NCBI GenBank assembly: GCA_947650365.1
Contig: CANTAL010000133.1
Span: 744,001-808,000 of the forward strand
Length of the DNA: 64,000 nt
Source of the DNA: Chamaelirium japonicum
Lineage: Eukaryota; Streptophyta; Magnoliopsida; Liliales; Melanthiaceae
Direction of reading: 5' to 3'
Part shown: one piece after another, positions 40,311-52,456 of the stretch
How positions within the stretch are numbered: position 1 is the stretch's first letter
Layout of the letters: every line of letters begins with the position of its first letter
The notes under the pieces: generated by a model
Databases searched by the model: none
The model's input: the letters and a program-made list of their open reading frames with translations, nothing else
What the model was told of the DNA's origin: nothing
Translations under genes and position numbers: made by a program

Positions 40311-40478
40311 CAGGTGTTTAGGTTGCGGCCCCAGACTTTGTATTTGGTTGAATACAAAGGTGCACCTTTGAACGTTAGTTGATCGTGGGGAGACCCTGTG
40401 TGATCCATTCTAATTCATTCAAAGGTGCACCTTTGTATTTAACAAATACAAAGTCTGAGGCCGCAACGTAAACTCCTG
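40311..40478. mobile_element. Foldback (MITE-like) element, copy A, 168 bp
   Basis: This is non-satellite DNA. The left arm is 40311..40370 and the right arm 40420..40478, ending CAGG...CCTG. The arms carry GTTGCGGCC, CAGACTTTGTATTTG and, at their inner ends, the perfect 16-bp palindrome CAAAGGTGCACCTTTG (40355..40370 and 40420..40435). Each arm also holds its own hairpin, CTTTGTATT with AATACAAAG (40336..40359 on the left). The 49-bp loop (40371..40419) has 31 bp of foreign sequence with GGGGAGACCC, then 18 bp of F satellite. There is no room for a protein, so it is non-autonomous if mobile. CAGG/CCTG ends recall some DNA-transposon ends, but I cannot assign a superfamily. GATC (decayed on the right to AATC) flanks ATTCAGG and its mirror; this could be a 4-bp target duplication or just the palindromic flank. 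Confidence 0.8.
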
Positions 40479-41508
40479 CATAATCGTGCGAACGAATTAC
40501 GAATGAATTAGAATGGATCGTGCAAATGAATTAGAATGGATCGTACGAATGAATTAGAATGGATCGTATGAATGAATTAGAATGGATCGTGCGAATGAAT
40601 TAGAATGGATCGTACGAATGAATTAGAATGGATCGTACGAATGAATTAGAATGGATACATTCGTGCGAATAAATTAGAATGGATCGTCCGAATAAGTAAG
40701 AATGGATCGTACGAATGAAATAGAATGGATCATACGAATGAATTAGAATGGATCGTGCGAATGAATTAGATTGGATCATGCGAATGAATTAGAATGGATT
40801 GTACGAATGAGTAAGAATGGATCGTACGAAAGAAAAAGAATGGATCGTATGAAATGATTTAGAAATGGATCATGCGAATAAGGATACATTCGTGCGAATG
40901 AATTAGAATGGATCGTACGAATGAGTAAGAATGGATCGTACGAATGAAATAAAATGGATCGTACGAATGAGTAAGAATGGATTGTACGAATGAAATAGAA
41001 TGGATTGTATGAATGAATTAGAATGGATCGTGCGAATGAATTAGATTGGATCGTGCGAATGAATTAGATTGGATCATATGAATGAATTAGAATGGATACC
41101 TTCGTGCGAATGAATTAGAATGGATCATATGAATGAATTAGAATGGATCGTATGAATGAATTCGAATGGATCGTACGAATGAATTTGAATTGATACATTC
41201 GTGCGAATGAATTAGAATGGATCATACGAAGGAATTAGGGTGCATCGTACGAATTAATTAGAATGGATGCATTCGTGCGAAAGAATTAGAATGGATTGTA
41301 TGAATGAATTAGAATGGATCATATGAATGAATTAGAATGGATCGTGCGAATGAATTAGAATGGATCGTACGATGAATTAGAATGGATCGTATGAATGAAT
41401 TCGAATGGATCGTACGAATGAATAAGAATGGATACATTCGTGCGAATGAATTAGAATGGATCATATGAAGGAATTAGAATAGATAGTACGAATGAATTAG
41501 AATGGATC
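40479..41508 (-). repeat. Satellite R domain right of foldback A
   Basis: The first bases (AATCGTGCGAACGAATTACG) mirror the F flank left of the element. A marker GAAATGATTTAGAAATGG at 40851 recurs at 44662. It ends in GAATGGATCCATTC. Confidence 0.9.
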
Positions 41509-41886
41509 CATTCTATTCTAATTCATTCACACGATCCATTCTAATTCATTCATACGATCTATTCTAATTCATTTATACAATCCATTCTAATTCTTTTGCA
41601 CGAATGTATCCATTCTAATTCATTCGTATGATCCACCCTAATTCATTCGTATGATCCATTCTAATTTATTCGCACGAATGTATCCATTCTAATTCATACG
41701 TACGATCCATTCTAATTCATTCATACGATCCAATCTAATTCATTCATGCGATCCATTCTAATTCATTCGCACGAATGTATCCAGGGGAATGATTCCATTC
41801 TAATTCACTCGTACGATCCATTCTAATTCATTCGTACGATCCAGTCTAATTCATTCGTATGATCCATTCTAATCCATTCGCACGAA
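41509..41886 (+). repeat. F cassette, second occurrence
   Basis: Same cassette as 24242..24691: opening CCATTCTATTC, an internal TCCAGGGGAATGATTCC near 41771, and ending CGAATGGAATG. Confidence 0.9.
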
Positions 41887-42699
41887 TGGAATGAATTAGA
41901 ATGGATCGTACGAATGAATTAGAATGGATACATTCGTTCGAATGAATTAGAATGGATCGTATGAATGAGTTAGAATGATTCGTATGAAGGAATTAGAATG
42001 GATCGTACGTATGAATTAGAAAGGATACATTCATGGGAATGAACAAGAATGGATCGTATGAAGGAATTAGAATGAGTCATACGAATGAAATAGAATGGAT
42101 CGTGCGAATGAATTAGAATGGATCGTACGAATGAATTAGAATGGATCGTACGAATGAATTAGAATGGATCGTGCGAATGAATTAGAATGGATCGTAAGAT
42201 TGAATTAGAATGGATACATTCGTGCGAATGAATTTGAATGGATCGTATGAATGAGTAAGAATGGATCGTACGAATGAAATAGAATGGATCGTACGAATGA
42301 ATTAGAATGGATCGTGCTAATGAATTAGTGTGGCTCATACGAATGAATTAGAATAGATTGTCCGAATGAATTAGAATGGTTCTTACAAATGAATTAGAAT
42401 GGATACATTCGTGCGAATGAATTAGAATGGATCGTATGAATGAATTAGATTGGATCGTATGAATGAATTAGAATGGATCGTACGTATGAATTAGAATGGA
42501 TACATTCATGGGAATGATCTAGAATGGATCGTACGAAGGAATTAGAATGGATCATACGAACAATATAGAATGGATCGTACGAAGGAATTAGACTGGATTG
42601 TACGTTATGAATGAATTAGAATGGATCATACATATGAATTAGAATTGATACATTCATGGGAATGAATTAGAATGGATCGTACGAAGGAAATAGAAGGGA
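41887..42699 (-). repeat. Satellite R domain 19
   Basis: R units with GATACATTCATGGG near 42020, 42500 and 42645 and a shortened join TACGTTATGAATG near 42603 that recurs near 46512. It ends in AGGGATCCATTC. Confidence 0.9.
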
Positions 42700-44103
42700 T
42701 CCATTCTAATTCATTCATACGATCCATTCTAATTCATTCATACGGTCCATTCTAATTCATTCATACGATCCAATCTAATTCATTCATATGATCCATTCTA
42801 ATTCATTCCCATGCTAATTCATTCGTACAATCGATTCTAATTCATTCGCATGATCCAATCTAATTCATTCGCACGATCCATTCTAATTCATCATTCGCAC
42901 AATCCATTCTAATTCATTCGTATGATCCATTCTAATTCATTAGCACGATCCATTATAATTCATTCGTACAATCCATTCTTTTTCATTCGTACGATCCATT
43001 CTTACTCATTCGTACGATCCGTTCTAATTCATTCGCACGAATGTATCCATTCTAATTCATTCGTATGATCCATTCTAATTCATTCGCACGATCCATTCTA
43101 ATTCATTCATATGATCCATTCTAATTCATTTGTACGATCCATTCTAATTTATTCACACGATCCATTCTAATTCATTCATACGATCCATTCTAATTCATTC
43201 GCACTAATGTATCCATTCTAATTCATTCGTACGATCCACCCTAATTCCTTCGTATGATCCATTCTAATTCATTCGCACGAATGTATCCATTCTAATTTAT
43301 TCGTACGATCCCTTCGAATTCATTCATACGATCCATTCTAATTCATTCATACGAACCATTCTAATTCATTCGCACGAATGTATCCATTCTAATTTATTCG
43401 CACGATCCATTCTAATTCATTCACACAATCTATTCTAATTCATTCGTACGATCCATTCTAATTCATTACCACGATCCATTCTAATTCATTCGTACGATCC
43501 ATTCTATTTCATTCGTACGATCCATTCTTACTCATTAGCACAATCCATTCTAATTCATTCGCACGATCCATTCTAATTTATTCATACGATCCATTCTAAT
43601 TCATTCATACAATCCATTCTAATTCTTTTGCACAAATGTATCCATTCTAATTCACTCGTACGATCCACCCTAATTCCTTTGTATGATCCATTCTAATTCA
43701 TTCGTACGATCCATTCGAATTCATTCATACGATCCATTCTAATTCATTCATACGATCCATTCTAATTCATTCGCACGAATGTATCCATTCTAATTCATTC
43801 GTACGATCCATTCTAATTCATTCACACGATCTATTCTAATTCATTCGTACGATCTATTCTAATTCATTAGCACGATCCATTCTAATTCATTCGAACGATC
43901 CATTCTATTTCATTCGTGCGATCCATTCTTACTCATTCGTACGATCCATTATAATTCATTCGCACGAATGTATCCATTCTTATTCATTCGTACGATCCAT
44001 TCTAATTCATTCGCACGATCCATTCTAATTCATTCGTACGATCCATTCTAATTCATTCGCACAATCTATTCTAATTCATTCGTAATTCATTCGCACGATC
44101 ATT
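42700..44103 (+). repeat. Satellite F domain left of foldback B
   Basis: Copy of the flank left of foldback A. CATTCTTTTTC at 42974 matches 39403, and CTCATTAGCACAATCC at 43531 matches 39738 (offset 3,793 bp). 28-bp units at 43205, 43279 and 43376 are spaced 74 and 97 bp. It runs straight into the second foldback. Confidence 0.9.
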
Positions 44104-44272
44104 CAGGTGTTTAAGTTGCGGCCTCAGACTTTGTATTTGGTTGAATACAAAGGTGCACCTTTGAACGTTAGTTGATCGTGGGGAGACCCTGTGTTATCCA
44201 TTCTAATTCATTCAAAGGTGCACCTTTGTATTTAACCAAATACAAAGTCTGAGGCCGCAACGTAAACTCCTG
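44104..44272. mobile_element. Foldback (MITE-like) element, copy B, 169 bp
   Basis: The left arm is 44104..44163, the loop 44164..44212 and the right arm 44213..44272. The 60-bp arms pair at 57 of 60 positions, with differences at arm positions 5, 11 and 40. Compared with copy A there are three substitutions and one 1-bp indel, under 3% difference. The flanks are GATC then ATTCAGG on the left and CCTGAAT then GATC on the right. The satellite flanks mirror each other for at least 33 bp with one mismatch, including a shared shortened unit (CGTAATTC). The copy arose with the surrounding segment of about 3.8 kb rather than by a separate insertion, because the flanking satellite matches copy A in detail. 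Confidence 0.82.
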
Positions 44273-45270
44273 AATGATCGTGCGAACGAATTACGAATGA
44301 ATTAGAATGGATCGTGCGAATGAATTAGAATGGATCGTACGAATGAATTAGAATGGATCGTATGAATGAATTAGAATAGATCGTGCGAATGAATTAGAAT
44401 GGATCATACGAATGAATAAGAATTGATCGTACGAATGAATGGATCGTACGAATGAATTAGAATAGATACATTCGTGCGAATGAATTAGAATGGATCGTAC
44501 AAATGAGTAAGAATGGATTATACGAATGAAATAGAATGGATCATACGAATGAATTAGAATGGATCGTGCGAATAAATTAGATTGGATCATGCGAATGAAT
44601 TAGAATGGATTGTACGAATGAGTAAGAATGGATCGTACGAAAGAAATAGAATGGATCGTATGAAATGATTTAGAAATGGATCGTGCGAATAAGGATACAT
44701 TCGTGCGAATGAATTAGAATGGATCGTACGAATGAGTAAGAATGGATCGTACGAATAAAATAGAATGGATCGTACGAATGAATTAGAATGGATTATGCGA
44801 ATGAATTAGATTGGATCATGCGAATGAATTAGATTGGATCGTACGAATAAATTAGAATGGATACATTCATGCGAATGAATTAGAATGGATCGTATGAATG
44901 AGTTACAATGGATCGTATGAATAAATTCGAATGGATCGTACGCATGAATTTGAATGGATACATTCGTGCGAATGAATTAGAATGGATCATACGAAGGAAT
45001 TAGGGTAGATCGTACGAATGAATTAGAATGGATACAATCGTGTAAAAGAATTAGAATGGATTGTATGAATGAATTAGAATGGATCGTATGAATGAATTAG
45101 AATGGATCGTGCTAATGAATTAGAATAGATCGTATGATGAATTAGAATGGATCGTATGAATGAATTCGAATGGATCGTACGAATGAATTAGAATGTATAC
45201 ATTCGTGCGAATGAATTAGAATGGATCATACGAAGGAATTAGAATGGATAGTACGAATGAAACAGAATGG
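44273..45270 (-). repeat. Satellite R domain right of foldback B
   Basis: Copy of 40479..41508, including the GAAATGATTTAGAAATGG mark (44662) and the TTAGGGTAG unit near 45001. It ends in CAGAATGGATCCATTC. Confidence 0.9.
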
Positions 45271-45700
45271 ATCCATTCTATTCTAATTCATTCATACGAT
45301 CTATTCTAATTCATTCATACAATCCATTCTAATTCTTTTGCACGAATGTATCCATTCTAATTCATTCGTACGATCCACCCTAATTCCTTCGTATTATCCA
45401 TTCTAATTCATTCGCACGAATGTATCCATTCTAATTCATACGTACGATCCATTCTAATTCATTCATACGATCCAATCTAATTCATTCATACGATCCATTC
45501 TAATTCATTTGCACGAATGTATCCATCGGAATGAATCTATTCTAATTCATTCGTACGATCCATTCTAATTCATTCGTACGATCCATTCTAATTCATTTGC
45601 ACGATTTATTCATACGATTCATTCTAATTCATTCGCACAATCCATTCTAATTCATTCGCACGATTCATTCGTATGATCCATTCTAATTCATTCGAACGAA
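45271..45700 (+). repeat. F cassette, third occurrence
   Basis: Opening CCATTCTATTC, internal TCCATCGGAATGAATC near 45521, ending CGAATGGAATG. It is closer in layout to 24242..24691 and 52006..52456 than 41509..41886 is, because it retains the CACGATTTATTC / CACGATTCATTC units. Confidence 0.9.
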
Positions 45701-46609
45701 TGGAATGAATTATAATGGATACATTCGTGCGAATGAATTAGAATGGATCGTATGAATGAATTAGATTGGATCGGAATGGATCGTACGAATGAATTAGAAT
45801 GGATACATTCGTGCGAATGAATTAGAATGGATCGTATGAATGAAATAGAATGGATCGTATGATGGAATTAGAATGGATCATACGTATGAATTAGAATAGA
45901 TACATTCATGGGAATGAGCTAGAATGGATCGTATGAAGGAATTAGAATGGGTCATACGAATGAAATAGAATGGATCGTGCGAATGAATTTGAATGAATCG
46001 TGCGAATGAATTAGAATGGATGGTTCTAATTTTTGTATGAATGAATTAGAATGGATCGTACGAATGAATTAGAATGGATCGTGCGAATGAATTAGAAGGG
46101 ATCGTAAGAATGAATTAGAATGGATACATTCGTGCGAATGAATTAGAATGGATCGTATGAATGAGTAAGAATGGATCGTACGAATGAAATAGAATGGATC
46201 GGACGAATGAATTAGACTGGATCGTGCAAATAAATTAGAGAGGCTCATATGAATGAATTAGAATAGATTGTGCGAATAAATTAGAATGGATCTTACAAAT
46301 GAATTAGAATGGATACATTCGTGCGAATGAATTAAAATGGATCGTATGAATGAATTAGATTGGATCGTACGAATGAATTAGAATGGATCGTACGTATGAA
46401 TTAGAATGGATACATTCATGGGAATGATCTCGAATGGATCGTACGAAGGAATTAGAATGGATCATACGAACAAAATAGAATGGATCGTATGAAGGAATTA
46501 GAATGGATCGTACGTTATGAATGAATTAGAATGAATCGTACGTATGAATTAGAATGGATACATTCATGGGAATGAATTAGAATGGATCGTACGAAGGAAT
46601 TAAAAGGGA
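45701..46609 (-). repeat. Satellite R domain 20
   Basis: Copy of 41887..42699, with the CATTCATGGG modules and the TACGTTATGAATG join. An unusual TGGTTCTAATTTTTGTATG at 46021 breaks the unit pattern. It ends in AAGGGATCCATTC, like 42700. Confidence 0.9.
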
Positions 46610-47078
46610 TCCATTCTAATTCATTTTAATTCATTCGTACGATCCATTCTAATTCATTCATATGATCCATTCTAATTCATTCATACGATCCAATCTAACT
46701 CATTCATACGATCCATTCTAATTCATTCGCACGAATGTATCCATTCTAATTCATTCGTACAATCGAGTCTAATTTATTCGCATGATCCAATCCAATTCAT
46801 TCGCACGATCTATTCTAATTCATCATTCGCACAATCCATTCTAATTCATTCGCACGATCCATTCTAATTCATTAGCACGATCCATTCTAATTCATTCGTA
46901 TAATCCATTCTATTTCTTTCGTACGATCCATTCTTACTCATTCGTACGATCCATTCTAATCCATTCGCACGAATGTATCCATTCTAATTCATTCGTACGA
47001 TCCATTCTAATTCATTCGCACGATCCATTAGAATCCATTCATACTATCTATTCTAATCCATTCGTACGATCCATTCTT
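46610..47078 (+). repeat. Satellite F domain 20
   Basis: Begins as a copy of 42700 onward (shared CAATCTAATTC and CATCATTCGCAC marks) and then breaks off at CCATTCTTTAGAATGG near 47075. This is the right limit of the tandem 3.8 kb segments. Confidence 0.88.
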
Positions 47079-50000
47079 TAGAATGGATATATTCATGTGA
47101 ATGAATTAGAATCGATCGTGCGAAGGAATTAGAATGGATCATACGAATGAATTAGAATGGATCGTATGAATGAATTCGTATGGATCGTACGAATGAATTA
47201 GAATAGATTGTTCGAATGAATTAGAATGGATCGTACGAATGAATTAGAATGGATACATTCGTGCGAAAGAATTAGAATGGATTGTATGAATGAATTAGAA
47301 TGGATCATGCAAATGAATTAGAATGGATCGTGTGAATGAATTAGAATGGATCGTACGAATGACTTAGAATAGATTGTGCGAATGAATTAGAATGGATCGT
47401 ACGAATGAATTAGAATGGATACATTCGTGCGAATGAATTAGAATGGATCGTATGAATGAATTAGAATGGATCATATGAATGAATTCGAATGGATCGTGCG
47501 AATGAATTAGAATGGATACATTCATGCGAATGAATTAGAATGGATCATACGAAGGAATTAGGGTGGATCGTACAAATGAATTAGAATAGATACATTCGTG
47601 TGAAAGAATTAGAATGGATTGTATGAATTAATTTGAATGGATCGTATGAATGAATTAGAATGGATCGTGCGAATGAATTAGAATGGATCGTACGAATGAA
47701 TTAGAAAGGATCGTATGAATGAATTAGAATGGATCGTGTGAATGAATTAGAATGGATCGTACGAATGAATTAGAATGGATACATTCGTGCGAATTAATTA
47801 GAATGGATCGTACGAATGAGTAAGAATGGATCGTACGAATGAAATAGAATAGATCGTACGAATGAATTAGAATGGATCGTGCAAATGAATTAGAATGGAT
47901 CGTACGAATGAATTAGAATAGATTGTGCGAATGAATTAGAAAGGATCGTACGAATGAATTAGAATGGATCGTATGAATGAATTAGAATGGATCGTGCGAA
48001 TGAATTAGAATGGATCGAACGAATGAATTAGAATGCATACATTCGTGCGAATGAATTAGAATGGATCGTATGAATAAGTAAGAATGGATCGTTCGAATGA
48101 AATAGAATGGATCGTACGAATGAATTGGAATGGATCGTGCTAATGAATTAGAATGGATCGTATGAATGAATTAGAATAGATTGTGTGAATGAATACATTC
48201 GTGCGAATGAATACATTCGTGCGAATGAATTAGAATGGTTCGTATGAATGAATTAGAATGGATCGTATGAATGAATTCGAATGGATCGTACGAATGAATT
48301 AGAATGGATATATTCGTGCGAATGAATTAGAATGGATCGTACGAATGAAATAGAATGTATCCATTCTAATTCTTATTCGTTCATAGAATGGTTCGTACGA
48401 AGAAATTAGAATGGACCGTATGAATGAATTAGAATGGATCATACGAATGAATTAGAATGGATCATGTGAATTAATTAGATTGGATCGTGAGAATGAATTA
48501 GAATGGATCGTACGAATAAATTAGAATGGATACATTCGTGCGAATGAATTAGAATGGATCGTATGAATGAATTAGAATGGATCGTATGAATGAATTCGAA
48601 TGGATCGTACGAATGAATTAGAATGGATCGTGCGAATGAATTAGAATGGATCGTACAAATGAATTAGAATGGATCGTATGAATGAATTCGAATGGATCGT
48701 ACGAATGAATTAGAATGGATCGTCGGAATGAATTAGAATGGATCGTATGAATGAATTCGAATGGATCGTACGAATGAATTAGAATGTATACATTTGTGCG
48801 AATGAATTAGAATGGATCATACGAAGGAATTAGGGTGGTTCTTACGAATGAATTAGAATGGATACATTCGTGCGAAAGAATTAGAATGGATTGTATGAAT
48901 GAATTAGAATGGATCGTATGAATGAATTAGAATGGATCGTGCGAATGAATTAGAATGGATCCTACGAATGAATTAGAATGGATCATATGAATTAATTAGA
49001 ATGGATCGTGCGAATGAATTAGAATGGATCGTACGAAAGAATTAGAATGGATACATTCGTGCGAATGAATTTGAATGGATCGTACGAATGAGTAATAATG
49101 GATCGTACGAATGAAATAGAATGGATCGTACGAATGAATTAGAATGGATCGTGCTAATGAATTATAATGGATCGTACGAATGAATTAGAATAGATTATGC
49201 GAATGAATTAGAATGGATCATACGAATGAATTAGAATGGATACATTCGTGCGAATGAATTGGAATGGATCGTATGAATGAATTGGAATGGATCGTTCGAA
49301 TGACTTAGAATGGATTATACGAATGAATTAGAATGCATACATTCGTGCGAATGAATTAGAATGGATCGTTTGAATGAGTAAGAATGGATCGTACGAATGA
49401 AATAGAATCGATCGTACGAAAGAATTAAAATGGATCGTGCTAATAAATTAGAATGGATCGTACGAATGAATTAGAATAGATTATGCGAATGAATTAAAAT
49501 AGATCATACGAATGAATTAGAATAGATACATTAGTGTGAATGAATTAGAATGGATCGTATCAATGAATTAGATTGGATCGTATGAATGAATTAGAATGGA
49601 TCATACGTATGAATTAGAATGGATACATTCATGGGAATGAATTAGAATAGATCGTACGAAGGAATTAGAATGGATCATACGAATGAAATAGAATGGATCG
49701 TACGAGGGAATTAGAATGGATCGTATGAAGGAATTAGAATGGATCGTACGAAGGAATTAGAAAGGATACATTCGTGCAAAAGAATTAGAATGGATTGTAT
49801 GAATGAATTAGAATGGATCGTGCAAATGAATTAGAATGGATCGAACGAAGGAATTAGAATGGATCGAACGAAGGAATTAGAATGAATTAGAATAGATCGT
49901 ACGAATGAATTAGAATGGATACATTCGTGTGAATCAATTAGAATGGATCGTATGAATGAATTAGAATGGATCGTATGAATGAATTCGAATGGATCGTTTG

Positions 50001-51025
50001 AATGAATTAGAATGGATCGTACGAATGTATTAGAATGGCTCGTGTGAATGAATTAGAATGGATCGTGCGAATGAATTAGGCTGGATCGTATGAATGAAAT
50101 AGAATGGATCGTATGAAATAGAATGGATCGTACGAAGGAATTAAAATGGATCATACGAATGAAATAGAATGGATCGTACGAAGGAATTAGAATGGATCAT
50201 ACGAAGGAAATAGAATGGATACATTCGTGCAAAAGAATTAGAATGGATTGTATGAATGAATTAGAATGGATCGTGCGAATGAATTAGAATGGATCGAACG
50301 AAGGAATTAGAATGGATCGAACGAAGGAATTAGAATGGATCGTATGAATGAATTAGAATGGATACATTCGTGCAAAAGAATTAGAATGGATTATATGAAT
50401 GAATTAGAATGGATCGTGCAAATGAATTAGAATGGATCGTGCGAATGAATTAGAATGGATCGTACAAATGAATTAGAATAGATTGTGCAAATGAATTAGA
50501 ATGGATCGTACGAATTAATTAGAATGGATACATTCGTGCGAATGAATTAGAATGGATCGTATGAATAAATTAGAATGGATTGTATGAATGAATTAGAATG
50601 GATCGTACGAATGAATTAGAATGGATCGTATGAAGGAATTAGAATGGATTGTATGAATGAATTAGAATGGATCATGCGAATGAATTAGAATGGATCGTAC
50701 GAAGGAAGTAGAATGGATCGTACGAAGGAATTAGAATGGATACATTCATTGGAATGAATTAGAATGGATCGTACAAAGGAATTAGAATGAATCATACGAA
50801 TGAAATAGAATGGATCTTACGAAGGAATTAGAATGGATCGTACGAATGAATTAGAATGGATCGCACGAATGAATTAGAATGGATCGCACCAATGAAATAG
50901 AATGGATCGTACGAATGAATTAGATTGGATCGTATGAATAAATTAGAATGGATCATACGATTGAATTAGAATGGATCGTGCGAATGAATTAGAATGGATT
51001 GTACGAATGAATTAGAATGGATCGT
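47079..51025 (-). repeat. Satellite R domain 21 (3.9 kb), longest R block
   Basis: Continuous R units except for a 25-bp F patch at about 48359..48383 (CCATTCTAATTC). It has many GAATTCGAATG units and repeated GAGTAAG/GAAATAG pairs. Its last 0.4 kb matches 22.6 to 23.0 kb and opens the 26 to 28 kb duplication. It ends at GATCGTACGATCC. Confidence 0.92.
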
Positions 51026-51142
51026 ACGATCCATTCTACTTCATTCGTATGATCCATTCTAATTCCTTCGTACGACCCATACTAATCCATTCTAATTCAT
51101 TCGTACAATCCATTCGAATTTATTCGGACAATCTAATTTATT
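51026..51142 (+). repeat. Small F island, second copy
   Basis: Counterpart of 23005..23126, with the same ACAATCTAATTTATTCG and TATGAATTGGATCG joins. Confidence 0.9.
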
Positions 51143-52005
51143 CGTACGTATGAATTGGATCGTATGAATGAATTAGAATGGATCGTACGTATGAATTAGA
51201 ATGGATACATTCATGGGAATGAATTAGAATGGATTGTACAAAGGAATTCGAATGGATCGTACGAAGGAATTAGAAAGGATTGTACGAAGGAATTAGAATG
51301 GATCATACAAAGGAATTAGAATGGATACATTCGTGCAAAAGAATTAGAATGGATTGTATGAATGAATTAGAATGGATCGTACAAATGAATTAGAATGGAT
51401 CGTACGAATGAATTAGAATAGATACATTCGTGCGAATAAATTAGAATGGATCGTATGAATGAATTAGAATGGATCGCATGAATGAATTCGAATGGATCGT
51501 ACAAATGAATTAGAATGGATACATTCGTGCGAATCAATTAGAATGGATCGTACGAATAAATTAGAATGGATACATTCGTACGAAAGAATTAGAATAGATC
51601 GTACGAATAAATTAGAATGGATCGTATGATTGAATTCAAATGGATCGTATGAATGAATTAGAATGGATCGTGCGAATGAATTAGAATGGATCGTACGAAT
51701 GAATTAGAATAGATTGTGCGAATGAATTAGAATGAATCATACGAATGAATTAGAATGGATACATTCGTGCGAATGAATTAGAATGGATCGTATGAATGAA
51801 TTAGAATGGATCGTATGAATGAATTCGAATGGATACATTCGTGCGAATGAATTAGAATGGATCGTATGAAATGAATTAGAATGGATCGTACGAATGAATT
51901 AGGGTGGATCGTACGAATGAATTAAAATGGATATATTCGTGCGAAAGAATTAGAATGGATCGTGCGAATGAATTAGAATGGATCGTACGAATGAATTAGA
52001 GTGGA
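51143..52005 (-). repeat. Satellite R domain 22
   Basis: Counterpart of 23127..24241, about 250 bp shorter. It ends in AGTGGATCCATTC. Confidence 0.9.
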
Positions 52006-52456
52006 TCCATTCTATTCTAATTCATTCACATGATCCATTCTAATTCATTTATACGATCCATTCTAATTCATTCATACAATCCATTCTAATTCTTTCGCAC
52101 GAATGTATCCATTCTAATTCATTCATACGATCCACCCTAATTCCTTCGTATGATCCATTCTAATTCATTTGCACGAATGTATCCATTATAATTCATACGT
52201 ACGATCCATTCTAATTCATTCATACGATCCAATCTAATTCATTCATACGATCCATTCTAATTCATTCGCACGAATGTATCCATGGGAATGAATCCATTCT
52301 AATTCAATCATACGATCCATTCTAATTCATTCGTACGATCCACTCTAATTCATTTGCATGATTCATTCATACGATCCATTCTAATCCATTCGCACAATCC
52401 ATTCTAATTCATTCGTACAATTCATTCGTATCATCCATTCTAATTCATTCGCACGA
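52006..52456 (+). repeat. F cassette, fourth occurrence
   Basis: Counterpart of 24242..24691 at a constant offset of 27,765 bp at both ends, with TATCCATGGGAATG near 52279 and CGAATGGAATG at the right join. Confidence 0.92.

Larger units (their letters stand above)
39300..47078. repeat. Tandem segmental duplication, about 3.8 kb, each copy with a foldback
   Basis: Left and right copies pair at CTCATTAGCACAATCC (39738/43531, 3,793 bp), foldback start (40311/44104, 3,793), foldback end (40478/44272, 3,794), GAAATGATTTAG (40851/44662, 3,811) and the GGATCC join (41509/45271, about 3,762). Offsets drift by about one to two units at a time, as expected from satellite indels. The outer limits are approximate because satellite continues on both sides. 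Confidence 0.87.

Noticed and set aside
40371-40419. RNA gene in the foldback loop
   Set aside because: The loop is 49 bp, with a short GGG/CCC hairpin and satellite. There is no promoter boxes, tRNA or other RNA features.
40301-40488. Clear target-site duplication proving transposition of the foldback
   Set aside because: GATC stands on both sides of ATTCAGG...CCTGAAT in copy B, but GATC is palindromic and the flanks are inverted copies of each other. A 4-bp direct duplication therefore cannot be told from the mirror flank, and copy A has AATC on the right.
44348-44590. Open frame of 80 codons on the minus strand
   Set aside because: Same cause as at 13338, on R units. The longest of five such frames (also 24838..25023, 38030..38215, 61633..61836), all repeat translations.
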